35,378 nt of DNA from an uncultured Eubacteriales bacterium (GCA_900319345.1 ONNZ01000023.1:1-35378); one strand, 5' to 3'. Counted from the first letter of the stretch, positions 1 to 8,065 are shown. Notes: generated by a model not told the origin, from the sequence alone. Program-made: numbers and translations.

Positions 1-683
1 CGTTGGAGATGGTGGTCCTCAACGGGGACGTGGACGCCGCAGGCAACATCACCGTCACAAGGGAGACCCTGGAACAGTGCATCTCCAAGAAGTCGCTGCT
101 GTACGACAAGAACGGCGAGGAACACTATAACCTGATCTCCGCCCTCCACAAGTCCATGCGCAACTCCGATCCCGACGCGGCTGTCTACTGGCTGGCCCGC
201 ATGCTGGAAGCCGGCGAGGACCCGCTGTACATCGCCCGGCGGGTGACCCGCTTCGCCAGCGAGGACGTGGGCCTGGCGGATCCCCACGCCATCGAGATCG
301 CCGTGGCCGCCTACCAGGCCTGTCATTTCATCGGCATGCCGGAATGCAGCGTGCATCTGACGGAGGCGGTGGTGTATATGTCCATGGCTCCCAAGTCCAA
401 CGCCATGGACGTGGCATACCTGGAAGCGAAGCAGGATGCGCTCAAACAGCTGGACGAGCCGGTGCCTTTGAACATCCGCAATGCGCCTACGGGGCTCATG
501 AAGGACCTGGGGTACGGCAAGGGGTATCAGTATGCCCACGATTATGAATCCAAGCTCACCAGTATGCAGTGTCTTCCCGACTCACTTTTAGGGCGAGAAT
601 ATTTCCGGCCTACGGAGCAGGGGTTGGAGGCAAAGTATAAGAAGCGTCTCGAAGAGATCAAGGCCTGGAAGAAGGAGCACTGA
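1..683 (+). CDS. rarA: Replication-associated recombination protein A (RarA/MgsA), C-terminal part
   Basis: This is the last ~226 residues of a gene that begins before the window; the AAA+ ATPase half with its Walker motifs is missing. What is visible is the family's C-terminal helical and tetramerisation region. It includes the diagnostic block 'RNSDPDAAVYWLARMLEAG' followed by 'ASEDVGLADP' and, later, 'PVPLNIRNAPTGLMKDLGYGKGYQYAHD'-type sequence. RarA is a clamp-loader-like ATPase that acts at stalled replication forks and single-strand/duplex junctions in the cytoplasm. Full-length members have about 430-440 residues, so roughly half is present. The reading frame is open to the left edge, so any start codon inside the window is internal. 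The gene converges with the hydrogenase operon and shares a bidirectional terminator with it. Confidence 0.93.
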   Translation, partial: LEMVVLNGDVDAAGNITVTRETLEQCISKKSLLYDKNGEEHYNLISALHKSMRNSDPDAAVYWLARMLEAGEDPLYIARRVTRFASEDVGLADPHAIEIAVAAYQACHFIGMPECSVHLTEAVVYMSMAPKSNAMDVAYLEAKQDALKQLDEPVPLNIRNAPTGLMKDLGYGKGYQYAHDYESKLTSMQCLPDSLLGREYFRPTEQGLEAKYKKRLEEIKAWKKEH

Positions 684-703
684 TCTTCTCCCCATCCATA
701 CAG

Positions 704-735
704 AAAAGCAGGAAGCCTTTCGACTTCCTGCTTTT
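704..735. terminator. Bidirectional intrinsic terminator between rarA and hydA
   Basis: A perfect 12-bp inverted repeat, AAAAGCAGGAAG (704-715) and CTTCCTGCTTTT (724-735), encloses an 8-nt loop. It has a T-run on the plus strand and A-run/T-run symmetry on the minus strand. It sits between the convergent stop codons of rarA (683) and hydA (752), so it can end both the rarA transcript and the ten-gene hydrogenase operon. Confidence 0.9.
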
Positions 736-751
736 TGATTGTGCCTGTGGC

Positions 752-2497
752 TTACTTGTAGAGGCCGCGGTTGGTGTAGGTGGTGTGCAGCAGCTCGTGG
801 GCCTTATGGCTGCAGGGCTCGCCCAGGTAGTCCTTGTACAGCTTCTGGACTTCCGGATTCTCGTGGGACTTACGCAGCGGCATGTTGGCGTCCTCGCCAT
901 AGAGGCCGGCCGCGCGGATGGCCCGCACGTCGTGGAAGTTCTTGAAGTTGCTGGGCACGATGGGCTGACCGCCGCCGTTGACGCAGCCGCCGGGGCAGGC
1001 CATGACTTCGATGAAGTGATAGTCCTTCTCGCCCCGCTTGACCATGTCGAGGAGCTTGCTGGCGTTCTCCAGGCCGGAGGTGACCGCCACCCGGACCTTG
1101 AGGCCGTTCAGGTCGTACTCGGCTTCCTTGATGGCTTCGACGCCGCGGACGGCTTCGAACTCCACCTTCTCCAGGGTCTTGCCGGTGACCACTTCGTACA
1201 CGGTACGGAGGGCCGCTTCCATGACGCCGCCGGTGGCGCCGAAGATGTGGCCGGCGCCGGAGGCTTCGCCCAGCAGATCGTCCGCAACTTCGTCGGGCAG
1301 CTTGTCGAAGATGATGCCGGCCTTCTTGATCATGCGGGCCAGCTCACGGGTGGTCAGGGACACGTCCACATCGGGCAGGCCGTTGTGGCCCAGCTCAGGA
1401 CGGTTGCACTCGAACTTCTTGGCCGTGCAGGGCATGACGGACACGCAGAAGATGTCCTTGGGATCGATGCCCGCATGCTCGGCATAGTAGCTCTTCACCA
1501 GCGCGCCATACATGCCCTGGGGGGACTTGCAGGTGGACAGGTTGGGGATGAACTCGGGATAGTAGTGCTCGCAGAACTTGATCCAGCCGGGGCTGCAGGA
1601 AGTGATCTGGGGCAGGGGCCCGCCGTTCTGGATGCGCTGGATGAGCTCGGTGCCTTCCTCCATGATGGTCACGTCGGCGGCGTTGTCCACATCGAACACC
1701 TTGTCGAAGCCCAGACGGCGGCAGGCCGCGATGAGCTTGCCTTCCACGTTGGTGCCCATGGGGATGCCGAAGCACTCGCCGATCTGGACACGGACGGAGG
1801 GCGCGGGGGCGATGACCACATGCTTGGTGGGATCGGACAGAGCCTTCCAGACCTTGTCGGTGTCGTCCCGCTCGGTGAGGGCGCCGGTGGGGCACACCTG
1901 GATGCACTGACCGCAGTTCACGCAGCTGGTATCCGCCAGAGGCATCTCGAAGGGGCTGGACACGTGGGTCTTGTAGCCGCGCATGCTGGCGCCGATGACG
2001 TGGGCGTGCTGGACGTTTTTGCAGACCGCGATGCAGCGACGGCACAGGATGCACTTGCTGTTGTCGCGAATGAGGTGGATGGCGGACTCATCGAGATCCG
2101 GCTGCATGGGCTCGGCGGGACGGAACTTGTCGGGGTCGGCGCCGTATTCCTGGGCCAGGGTCTGCAGTTCGCAGTTGGTGGAACGGACGCAGCCAAGGCA
2201 GTCCATCCGGTGATTGGAGAGCATTAGCTCCAAGGTCATCTTGCGGGAAGCGCGCAGGGCGGGGGTGTTGGTCTGGACCTCCATCCCCTCGGCCACCTGC
2301 TGGAGGCAGGCCACGGGGTTGGAGCGGGCGCCCTTCACCTCGACCACGCACATACGGCAAGCGCCGATGGCGTTGATGTCCTTCAGGTAGCAGAGGGTGG
2401 GGATATGGACGCCAGCCTTCTCCGCCGCCATCAGTACAGTGTAATCAGAAGGGACCTCGACTTCGATCCCGTTGATCTTGACATGAACAGTATTCAT
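752..2497 (-). CDS. hydA: NADH-dependent [FeFe] hydrogenase catalytic subunit HydA (group A, trimeric type)
   Basis: This 581-aa catalytic subunit of a HydABC-type hydrogenase reversibly reduces protons using electrons from NADH/ferredoxin in the cytosol. Domains in order: plant-type [2Fe-2S] (C36, C47, C50, C64); His-ligated [4Fe-4S] (H96, C100, C103, C109); two [4Fe-4S] clusters (C149/152/155/159 and C192/195/198/202); the H-cluster domain with L1 TSCSPGW (299-305), L2 MPCTAKKFE (355-363) and L3 MACPGGCVNGGGQP (499-512); and a C-terminal small-subunit domain with RKSHENP. The start at 2497 has an ideal AAGGAGG at 2504-2510; the frame stays open further upstream into hydB but that extension is spurious. 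In L1 the second residue of the usual CC pair is Ser. This is the last gene of the operon, 11 bases after hydB. Confidence 0.96.
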   Translation of the reverse strand: MNTVHVKINGIEVEVPSDYTVLMAAEKAGVHIPTLCYLKDINAIGACRMCVVEVKGARSNPVACLQQVAEGMEVQTNTPALRASRKMTLELMLSNHRMDCLGCVRSTNCELQTLAQEYGADPDKFRPAEPMQPDLDESAIHLIRDNSKCILCRRCIAVCKNVQHAHVIGASMRGYKTHVSSPFEMPLADTSCVNCGQCIQVCPTGALTERDDTDKVWKALSDPTKHVVIAPAPSVRVQIGECFGIPMGTNVEGKLIAACRRLGFDKVFDVDNAADVTIMEEGTELIQRIQNGGPLPQITSCSPGWIKFCEHYYPEFIPNLSTCKSPQGMYGALVKSYYAEHAGIDPKDIFCVSVMPCTAKKFECNRPELGHNGLPDVDVSLTTRELARMIKKAGIIFDKLPDEVADDLLGEASGAGHIFGATGGVMEAALRTVYEVVTGKTLEKVEFEAVRGVEAIKEAEYDLNGLKVRVAVTSGLENASKLLDMVKRGEKDYHFIEVMACPGGCVNGGGQPIVPSNFKNFHDVRAIRAAGLYGEDANMPLRKSHENPEVQKLYKDYLGEPCSHKAHELLHTTYTNRGLYK

Positions 2498-2508
2498 TGG
2501 GTTCCTCC

Positions 2509-4302
2509 TTATTTCTTGCTGATGGCACCGAAGCGGCAGGTATCCATACAGGTACCGCACTTGATGCACTTGGCCTGATCGATGACGTGGGGCTGCTTCA
2601 CGGTGCCGGTGATGGCGTTGACGGGGCACTTGCGGGCGCAAGCCGTGCAGCCGCGGCACTTATCGGGATCGATCTCGTAGCGCAGGAGCTTCTTGCACAC
2701 GCCGGCGGGGCAGCGCTTGTCGACCACGTGGGCCACATACTCGTCGCGGAAGAACTTCAGCGTGGAGAGCACGGGGTTGGGCGCGGTCTGACCCAGGGCG
2801 CAGAGGGCGTTGGCCTGGATGTACTTGCAGAGCTCCTCCATCTTGTCCAGGTCCTCCAGCGTGCCGTTGCCGCTGGTGATCTTGTCCAGCATCTCCAGCA
2901 AGCGGCGGGTGCCGATACGGCAGGGGACGCACTTGCCGCAGCTCTCGTCCACGGTGAAGTCCAGATAGAACCGGGCCACGTCCACCATGCAGGTGGAGTC
3001 GTCGAGGACGATCATACCGCCGGAACCCATCATGGCGCCGATGCTCTTGAGGTTCTCGTAGTCGATGGGCAGATCCAGGAACTTGGCCGGGATGCAGCCG
3101 CCGGAAGGACCGCCGGTCTGAACGGCCTTGAACTCTCTCCCGTTGGGGATGCCGCCGCCGATATCGTAGATGATCTGGCGGAGGGTGGTGCCCAGAGGAA
3201 CTTCCACAAGACCGGTGTTGTTGATCTTGCCGCCCAGCGCGAACACCTTGGTGCCCTTGCTGCCCTCGGTGCCCATGGAAGCGAACCACTCGGCGCCCTT
3301 GAGGATGATCTGGGGGATGTTGGCCAGGGTCTCCACGTTGTTGATGATGGTGGGCTGACCAAAGAGGCCCTTGTTGGCGGGGAACGGCGGCTTGGTCTTG
3401 GGCTCGCCGCGGTTGCCCTCGATGGAGGTCAACAGAGCGGTCTCTTCGCCGCACACGAAGGCGCCGGCGCCCAGACGCACGTCGATGTCGAAATCAAAGC
3501 CAGTGCCGAAGATGTCCTTGCCCAGCAGGCCGTACTCACGGGCCTGACGGATGGCGATCTGCAGACGATGCACGGCGATGGGGTACTCGGCACGGACGTA
3601 GATGTAGCCCTGATTGGCGTTGATGGCATAGCCCGCGATGCACATGGCTTCCAGGATGGCGTGGGGATCACCTTCCAACACGGAACGATCCATGAACGCG
3701 CCGGGGTCGCCCTCGTCGGCGTTGCAGACCACGTACTTGTTGGGGGTCTGGTTGACCGCCGCGAACTTCCACTTGAGGCCGGTGGGGAAGCCGGCGCCGC
3801 CACGGCCGCGGAGGCCGGACTTGGTGACTACGTCGATGACCTGCTCACGGGTCATCTCGGTGAGGACCTTGCCCAGAGCGGAATAGCCGTCCATGGCGAT
3901 GTACTCTTCGATGTCCTCCGGGTTGATGACGCCGCAGTTGCGCAGCGCCACACGGAGCTGAGGCTTATAGAACTCGATATCCTTCAGCGTGGGGACCTCG
4001 ACCTTCTCGCCGCCTTCGGTGTCACGGTGCACCAGGCGCTCCACGATACGGCCCTTCAAAAGGTGCTCGGAAGCGATCTCAGGCACATCGGAGACCTTCA
4101 CGCGGGAGTAGAAGGTGCCATCGGGGTAGACGATCATGACGGGGCCCATCTCGCAAAGGCCGAAGCAGCCGGTGCGCACGACCTTGACTTCATCCTGAAG
4201 GCCCAGCTTGACGATCTCCTGCTCCATGGCTTCGGCGATCTTGGGGCTGTCAGAAGAGGTACAGCCCGTACCGCCACAGATCATTACATGCGTACGAATC
4301 AT
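2509..4302 (-). CDS. hydB: Hydrogenase NADH-binding flavoprotein subunit HydB (NuoF-like)
   Basis: This is the 597-aa diaphorase subunit of the HydABC hydrogenase. It exchanges electrons between NAD(H), FMN and iron-sulfur clusters. The N-terminal thioredoxin-like [2Fe-2S] domain has C9, C14, C46 and C50. The NuoF core follows, with the NADH/FMN loop GLRGRGGAGFPTGLKW, then CNADEGDPGAF and GAGAFVCGEETAL. A NuoF-type [4Fe-4S] site (SCGKCVPCR) comes next, and then a C-terminal 2x[4Fe-4S] ferredoxin (C549/552/555/559 and C579/582/585/589). The ATG at 4302 is preferred over the TTG at 4308 because the GGAGG at 4312-4316 is 9 nt from the ATG but only about 3 nt from the TTG. It lies between the ferredoxin-like gene and hydA. 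Confidence 0.95.
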   Translation of the reverse strand: MIRTHVMICGGTGCTSSDSPKIAEAMEQEIVKLGLQDEVKVVRTGCFGLCEMGPVMIVYPDGTFYSRVKVSDVPEIASEHLLKGRIVERLVHRDTEGGEKVEVPTLKDIEFYKPQLRVALRNCGVINPEDIEEYIAMDGYSALGKVLTEMTREQVIDVVTKSGLRGRGGAGFPTGLKWKFAAVNQTPNKYVVCNADEGDPGAFMDRSVLEGDPHAILEAMCIAGYAINANQGYIYVRAEYPIAVHRLQIAIRQAREYGLLGKDIFGTGFDFDIDVRLGAGAFVCGEETALLTSIEGNRGEPKTKPPFPANKGLFGQPTIINNVETLANIPQIILKGAEWFASMGTEGSKGTKVFALGGKINNTGLVEVPLGTTLRQIIYDIGGGIPNGREFKAVQTGGPSGGCIPAKFLDLPIDYENLKSIGAMMGSGGMIVLDDSTCMVDVARFYLDFTVDESCGKCVPCRIGTRRLLEMLDKITSGNGTLEDLDKMEELCKYIQANALCALGQTAPNPVLSTLKFFRDEYVAHVVDKRCPAGVCKKLLRYEIDPDKCRGCTACARKCPVNAITGTVKQPHVIDQAKCIKCGTCMDTCRFGAISKK

Positions 4303-4320
4303 TCTCAATATCCTCCGTTT

Positions 4321-4686
4321 TTATTCTGCGGCACCGATGGTGTATTCCGTGATGGGTTTCCCGCCAAGGATGTGCTCCTTGACGATCCGGGGGACCATGG
4401 CCGGCTTGACCTTCACATAGGTGACCCGCTCCTTGCCGCCCTCGAAGACCTCCACGATGGGCTCGAGCCGGCACATGCCGATGCAGCCGGTCTGGGTCAC
4501 GGTGGCGTTGTCGGCATGCTGCTTGCGGACTTCCTCCACAAAGGCGTTGAGTACGGGCCGGGCGCCGGCGGCGATGCCGCAGGTGGCCATGCCAACGACG
4601 ATCCGGATATCGCCGTTGTTCTCGCGGATAGCGACCCTATCCTTCATTTTGTTCCGAATCGCTGCAAGTTCCTCAAGACTTTTCAT
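4321..4686 (-). CDS. (2Fe-2S) ferredoxin domain protein, thioredoxin-like fold
   Basis: This 121-aa protein of the small thioredoxin-like [2Fe-2S] ferredoxin family is typically found beside clostridial hydB. It contains VGMATCGIAAGARPVL (C36) and TQTGCIGMCRLEP (C68, C72), followed by a beta-rich VEVFEGGKERVTYVKV and KPAMVPRIVKEHI tail. Only three cysteines lie at the expected cluster positions, so a complete four-Cys ligand set is not obvious; from memory this single-Cys first half is usual in the family. A likely role is an extra electron carrier or assembly/regulatory subunit of the hydrogenase; this is inferred from position. It has its own ribosome binding site (AGGAAAGG) after a 46-base gap from the ATPase gene. 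Confidence 0.85.
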   Translation of the reverse strand: MKSLEELAAIRNKMKDRVAIRENNGDIRIVVGMATCGIAAGARPVLNAFVEEVRKQHADNATVTQTGCIGMCRLEPIVEVFEGGKERVTYVKVKPAMVPRIVKEHILGGKPITEYTIGAAE

Positions 4687-4732
4687 AGTTGTTTTCCTTT
4701 CCTAAGTTTTTGGTTATGTAGTAAGCTTTCGC

Positions 4733-5284
4733 CTAAAAACCGTATTGTTCGTTCAAGCTTTCTCTGGCCCATTCCAGGACCTCGAAGCTGTTCAAGGGTA
4801 TCTCGTCTCCCAGGGCTTCCCTCATCTCCCGGGTGTCCAAGTGGACCATTTCCCCGTTAGGCAGCTCGTGCTCAAAGAGGAAATCCACGTCAGGACAGCC
4901 CTGTATGAGACTGATCAAAGTGGATACCACGTCCCCCAGGGGGGTGAAATCCATGTGATTCTTGTAGAAGAAAGCGGAAATGACCGTGCCATGGTCCTCC
5001 GGGCTCATGTCCCTGGTCCGGGACGTGATGGTCAGCTCTCCGCCGGTCTGCTCCGCCGCCAGCTTGAACAGGGGGATGCCCATGCCCACCTTCCGGGTCT
5101 TGCGGGTGGTGGAAAAGGGGTCCATCACCGTGGCCAGGAATTCCGGCGACATGCCTCTGCCGTCATCCTTGATGGTGATGCGCAGCGTCTCGTCCGTTTC
5201 CGTCAGCAAGATCTCGATGAGAGACGCTTCGGCGGAGATGGAATTCTGCACGATATCCAGAATGTTCAGCGACAGTTCCTTCAT
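4733..5284 (-). CDS. GHKL-type ATP-binding protein (histidine-kinase-like ATPase domain, no DHp domain)
   Basis: This 183-aa protein has a histidine-kinase-like ATPase fold at its N terminus. The N-box helix is LNILDIVQNSISA, the G1 box is KDDGRGMSP, a phosphate-binding segment is TTRKTRKVGMGIPLFKLAAEQTGG (G2-like) and a G3-like strand is GTVISAFF. No phosphoacceptor-histidine (DHp), sensor or receiver domain is present. The ~70-residue C-terminal part is unassigned. It may act as a protein kinase, anti-sigma-like switch or ATP-dependent conformational partner of the sensory hydrogenase; this is inference. Its ATG overlaps the stop of the PHP gene by 4 bases (ATGA), indicating translational coupling. 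Confidence 0.85.
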   Translation of the reverse strand: MKELSLNILDIVQNSISAEASLIEILLTETDETLRITIKDDGRGMSPEFLATVMDPFSTTRKTRKVGMGIPLFKLAAEQTGGELTITSRTRDMSPEDHGTVISAFFYKNHMDFTPLGDVVSTLISLIQGCPDVDFLFEHELPNGEMVHLDTREMREALGDEIPLNSFEVLEWARESLNEQYGF

Positions 5285-6000
5285 GCTTTCTTCTCCAGCA
5301 TGGCAAAGAGAGCTTCCCGAACGGCCTCCTCCCCCGCCTCCGGACTTACGTCCAGATGCACGCAGAAGCTGCCATCGCTGATCTCCCAGAGCCGATGGGC
5401 GTCTGAGGAGACCAGGATCTTCCGTCCTCCCGCCAAATCGCGCTTGTCCTCGTCATGGACTTCGGCCAGGGTGAACACCGGTTCCTCCGGGAAGAAGCCC
5501 AGCACCGCCAGGAGCCCGTTGGCCTCCCGGTCGATATGGGCCGGGTAGCAGACCCCGCCCATGGATCGGACCAGCTTCGCCCCCTCCTCGATGGTCAGAG
5601 AGGTGGCTGCCGGCAGGAACCAGGGATCGTTGCCGATGGGCACGTCCTGCTCGCCCATGATGATCTGCTCGCCGAATATCGCCGGTTTGTTCTTCACCTT
5701 CATGCGCTTCTCTTCCACCAGCTTGTCGAAGGCCAGGGCTGTGTCCAGCTTGGGGAACAGACAGACCATGTGGACGTCCTCCGCCGTGGTCAGCTCTATA
5801 CCCGGCACGGGCACGATGCCGTATTCCCGACAGGCGGCGAAGAAGGCGGGACAGTTCTTTGCCGTGTTGTGATCCGTCAGCGCCATGATCCTGAGCCCAT
5901 TGAGATATCCCATCCCCGCGATGTTGCAGGGGGTCATATCGTCCTCCGCGCAGGGAGACAGGCAGGAGTGGATGTGCAGATCGACGGCAAAAGCGTTCAT
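5281..6000 (-). CDS. PHP-domain metal-dependent phosphoesterase
   Basis: This 239-aa PHP-superfamily phosphoesterase has DLHIHSCLSPCAEDD at residues 7-21 (first metal-binding HxH), ALTDHN, the glutamate of GIELTTAEDVH, CYPAHIDR and the C-terminal SSDAH. All canonical metal-ligand motifs are therefore intact. Such enzymes hydrolyse phosphoesters or nucleotides with a trinuclear metal site; the substrate here cannot be read. The chosen ATG at 6000 overlaps the upstream DRTGG gene's stop by 4 bases; an in-frame start 27 bases earlier would extend into that gene. PHP proteins are recurrent neighbours of group D sensory hydrogenase genes, which suggests a signalling phosphatase or nucleotide-cleaving role (inference). 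Confidence 0.87.
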   Translation of the reverse strand: MNAFAVDLHIHSCLSPCAEDDMTPCNIAGMGYLNGLRIMALTDHNTAKNCPAFFAACREYGIVPVPGIELTTAEDVHMVCLFPKLDTALAFDKLVEEKRMKVKNKPAIFGEQIIMGEQDVPIGNDPWFLPAATSLTIEEGAKLVRSMGGVCYPAHIDREANGLLAVLGFFPEEPVFTLAEVHDEDKRDLAGGRKILVSSDAHRLWEISDGSFCVHLDVSPEAGEEAVREALFAMLEKKA

Positions 6001-6323
6001 GAGAGCAGGGAGGCTACCTTGGCGCACAGCTCGAAGACGGACAAGGGGGAACGGTAGAAGTTGAGATCGTTGTCCACCGCCGCCTCCAGGGCCGCATCGT
6101 CCGGGGTCACGTCCTCCGCGAAGATGACCATGGCCGCGTCCGTGAGGGAGCAGACTGCCGGTACGTTGCGGTTGGACATGATGGTGATCCAGCAGTCCCC
6201 GCTCTGCGCCCGACCCATGACCCAGCTCAGCAGATCGCCGGCATAGCCGCCGGTGACCGGCCGATCCTCGGCCTCGTGCAGGGGAACGAGCCCCAGCGTA
6301 TCCCTGATCTCAAATACGGTCAT
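5997..6323 (-). CDS. Small DRTGG-like / HPr-kinase-N-like domain protein
   Basis: This 108-aa stand-alone protein contains PVTGGYAGDLLSWVMGRAQSGDCWITIMSN at residues 22-51, then NVPAVCSLTDAAMVIFAEDVTPDD. The pattern matches the DRTGG family (the domain found between CBS and phosphotransacetylase modules and in HPr-kinase N-domains): a 'V.GG.aGDLLS.vm' segment, a buried 'v..aal.d.a.vi' core and a terminal helix. Such domains are probable small-ligand or protein-interaction modules without known catalysis. The ATG at 6323 overlaps the stop of hydS by 4 bases, so it is translationally coupled to the sensory hydrogenase. A second member of the same family lies at 8066-8404. The partner or ligand is unknown. 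Confidence 0.75.
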   Translation of the reverse strand: MTVFEIRDTLGLVPLHEAEDRPVTGGYAGDLLSWVMGRAQSGDCWITIMSNRNVPAVCSLTDAAMVIFAEDVTPDDAALEAAVDNDLNFYRSPLSVFELCAKVASLLS

Positions 6324-7612
6324 GACTTCTTCTCCATTTCTTCGCTCATGAGTTTCTTCAGCTGTTCCCGCATATGGACGATGCACTCGTCGATGTTCGC
6401 CTCGCCCTTCACCACGTCCTCCGCGAAGGCGCGGCAGGTAGGCGCGCCGCAGGACCCGCAGTCTAAAGCCGGCAGGCTCTCATGGATGTTCTCGATGTCC
6501 GCCATCATGCGGATGGACTCGAACCGGCTCACGTTCAAAGCGGATACGTTGGCGAAGGTGGCCGGCTTCACGGTCAAGATATCCTCCGGCACGTCCACGT
6601 CACCGTTTTGCCGAGGCACATGGTTGAGGCTCACGGGCATATACCGGCGCAGGGTCTGCAAGCGGACCTGGGCGATATAGGGGTTCTCCACCGTCAGCAC
6701 ACCGCCCACGCAGCCGCCGCTGCAGGCGTCCAGCTCAGCAAATTCCACGCTGGGGAAGTTGCCCATCTCGATGCTGTCCAGCACACGGATCACGTTTTCG
6801 ATGCCGTCGGCCGCCAGGTATCTGTCGTTCATCAGCGCGGAACCCTCGCCGCCGGAAGACGCCCAGCCCAAGCCGATCATGCCGGTCTCGCTGGTGATCT
6901 TGGGCGATTCCTTGGGTTTCATGGCGTTGAGGAGCTTGAAATACACCTCGCTGATGGCTACCACGTAGTCCACGCAGGGGGTCTCGTCCTCCTTGTCCCC
7001 GTTCTTGACCCAGCTGAACTTGGCCGGGCAGGGGCTGATGAATACCGTCTTGATATCCTCTTCCTTCAGCTCCGGATGCTTCTTCATGGCCTCTTCCTTG
7101 GCCATCCGGCCGGCGAGCTCTATGGGTGGCATCAGCGGCACGATATGGTCGATGAGGGACGGGAAGCGAATGGTGATGAGACGCACCACCACCGGGCATG
7201 CGGAGCTGATGGCCGGACGAGGGATGTCCGTGCGCTTCATATAGCGCCGGGTGTACTCCGTGATGATCTCCGCGCAGCGGGAAACCTCGAACACGTCGTT
7301 GAACCCCATATCCAGGAGCCCCTGCAGCACGTAATCCACGTCCGTCACGTTGATGAACTGGCCGAAGAGCGAAGGCGCCGGAAGCGCGATCAGATACTTG
7401 GAACGGTCCAGATCCTCCAGACTGTCGCAGATGGCCCGCTTGGCCTTGTAGGGGCAGACGCGGATACATTCGCCGCAGTCGATACATTGGAGGGCGTTGA
7501 TGGCGGCATGTCCGTCACGGATGCGGATGGCTTCCGTAGGGCAACGCCTCAAACAATGGGTGCAGCCCTTGCATTTATCCAGATCCAGTGAAACGGAGTG
7601 CCTGTAATCCAT
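6320..7612 (-). CDS. hydS: Putative sensory [FeFe] hydrogenase HydS (group D-like)
   Basis: This 430-aa protein has two N-terminal [4Fe-4S] motifs (C14/17/20/24 and C43/46/49/53), an H-cluster domain with atypical motifs, and a C-terminal four-cysteine cluster domain (DCGSCGAPTC: C385, C388, C393, plus C410). L1 is SSACP (136-140) instead of TSCCP: the proton-relay cysteine is Ala138 and the cluster ligand C139 is kept. L2 is SPCPAKFSW (193-201) instead of MPCxxKxxE. L3 is LDACSGGCVGG (294-304) without the following GGGQP. The four cluster ligands (C139, C195, C297, C301) remain. This architecture without a PAS domain matches the group D HydS described from Thermoanaerobacter mathranii. It is likely an H2 sensor rather than a catalyst. 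The ribosome binding site AAAGAGGAAAG precedes the ATG. Confidence 0.87.
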   Translation of the reverse strand: MDYRHSVSLDLDKCKGCTHCLRRCPTEAIRIRDGHAAINALQCIDCGECIRVCPYKAKRAICDSLEDLDRSKYLIALPAPSLFGQFINVTDVDYVLQGLLDMGFNDVFEVSRCAEIITEYTRRYMKRTDIPRPAISSACPVVVRLITIRFPSLIDHIVPLMPPIELAGRMAKEEAMKKHPELKEEDIKTVFISPCPAKFSWVKNGDKEDETPCVDYVVAISEVYFKLLNAMKPKESPKITSETGMIGLGWASSGGEGSALMNDRYLAADGIENVIRVLDSIEMGNFPSVEFAELDACSGGCVGGVLTVENPYIAQVRLQTLRRYMPVSLNHVPRQNGDVDVPEDILTVKPATFANVSALNVSRFESIRMMADIENIHESLPALDCGSCGAPTCRAFAEDVVKGEANIDECIVHMREQLKKLMSEEMEKKS

Positions 7613-7632
7613 GCTTTCCTCTTTCTTAGCGA

Positions 7633-8061
7633 TTACCTGTTTTCAAAGCCAAGTTCGATGGTCGTCCCCTGGCCCACAACGCTGTCGATGCCGAAGGTGT
7701 CGGAGTATCGCTTCATGTTGGGCAAGCCCATGCCGGCGCCGAATCCCAATGCGCGGATGTTGTCCGGCGCGGTGGAATACCCTTCCTGCATGGCCTGCTC
7801 CACGTCCTTGATGCCGGGGCCGGTGTCCTTCAGCACGATCCGAATGGTCTTGTCGTCCACATAGATGTCGGCGTCGCCGCCGTTGGCGTGGATGACCATG
7901 TTGATCTCGCCCTCGTACATGGCGATGGAGACCCGCCGGATGGTTTCGGGAGAGCAGCCCAGCTGCCGAAGAAGGCGCTTCACCTTGACGGAGGCTTCTC
8001 CTGCGGAGGTGAAGTTCCCGCCGTCTACGTCATAATGCACATGCAACGGTTCTGCGCTCAT
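7633..8061 (-). CDS. RsbW/SpoIIAB-like serine kinase-type ATP-binding protein
   Basis: This 142-aa single-domain GHKL ATPase is similar in size and layout to anti-sigma factor/serine kinases of the RsbW-SpoIIAB type. The N-box is AMYEGEINMVIHANGG (E, N and H in register), the G1 box is LKDTGPGIKD and the G2 box is GFGAGMGLPNMKRYSD; the GTTIELGF strand closes the Bergerat fold. In that family the protein phosphorylates an STAS anti-anti-sigma factor or sequesters a sigma factor; neither partner gene is present in this operon. The start at 8061 (AGGTGATCCC upstream) follows the DRTGG gene's stop by 4 bases; a longer in-frame start would overlap that gene. It directly precedes hydS, suggesting it receives or transmits the H2 signal (inference). 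Confidence 0.85.
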   Translation of the reverse strand: MSAEPLHVHYDVDGGNFTSAGEASVKVKRLLRQLGCSPETIRRVSIAMYEGEINMVIHANGGDADIYVDDKTIRIVLKDTGPGIKDVEQAMQEGYSTAPDNIRALGFGAGMGLPNMKRYSDTFGIDSVVGQGTTIELGFENR

Positions 8062-8065
8062 GGGA

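Noticed and set aside
2497-4860. A 787-codon plus-strand open frame antisense to hydB and the ferredoxin gene (and a 480-codon one antisense to hydA)
   Set aside because: These are shadows caused by high GC and rare stop codons opposite well-supported hydrogenase genes; no ribosome binding site and no recognisable domains.
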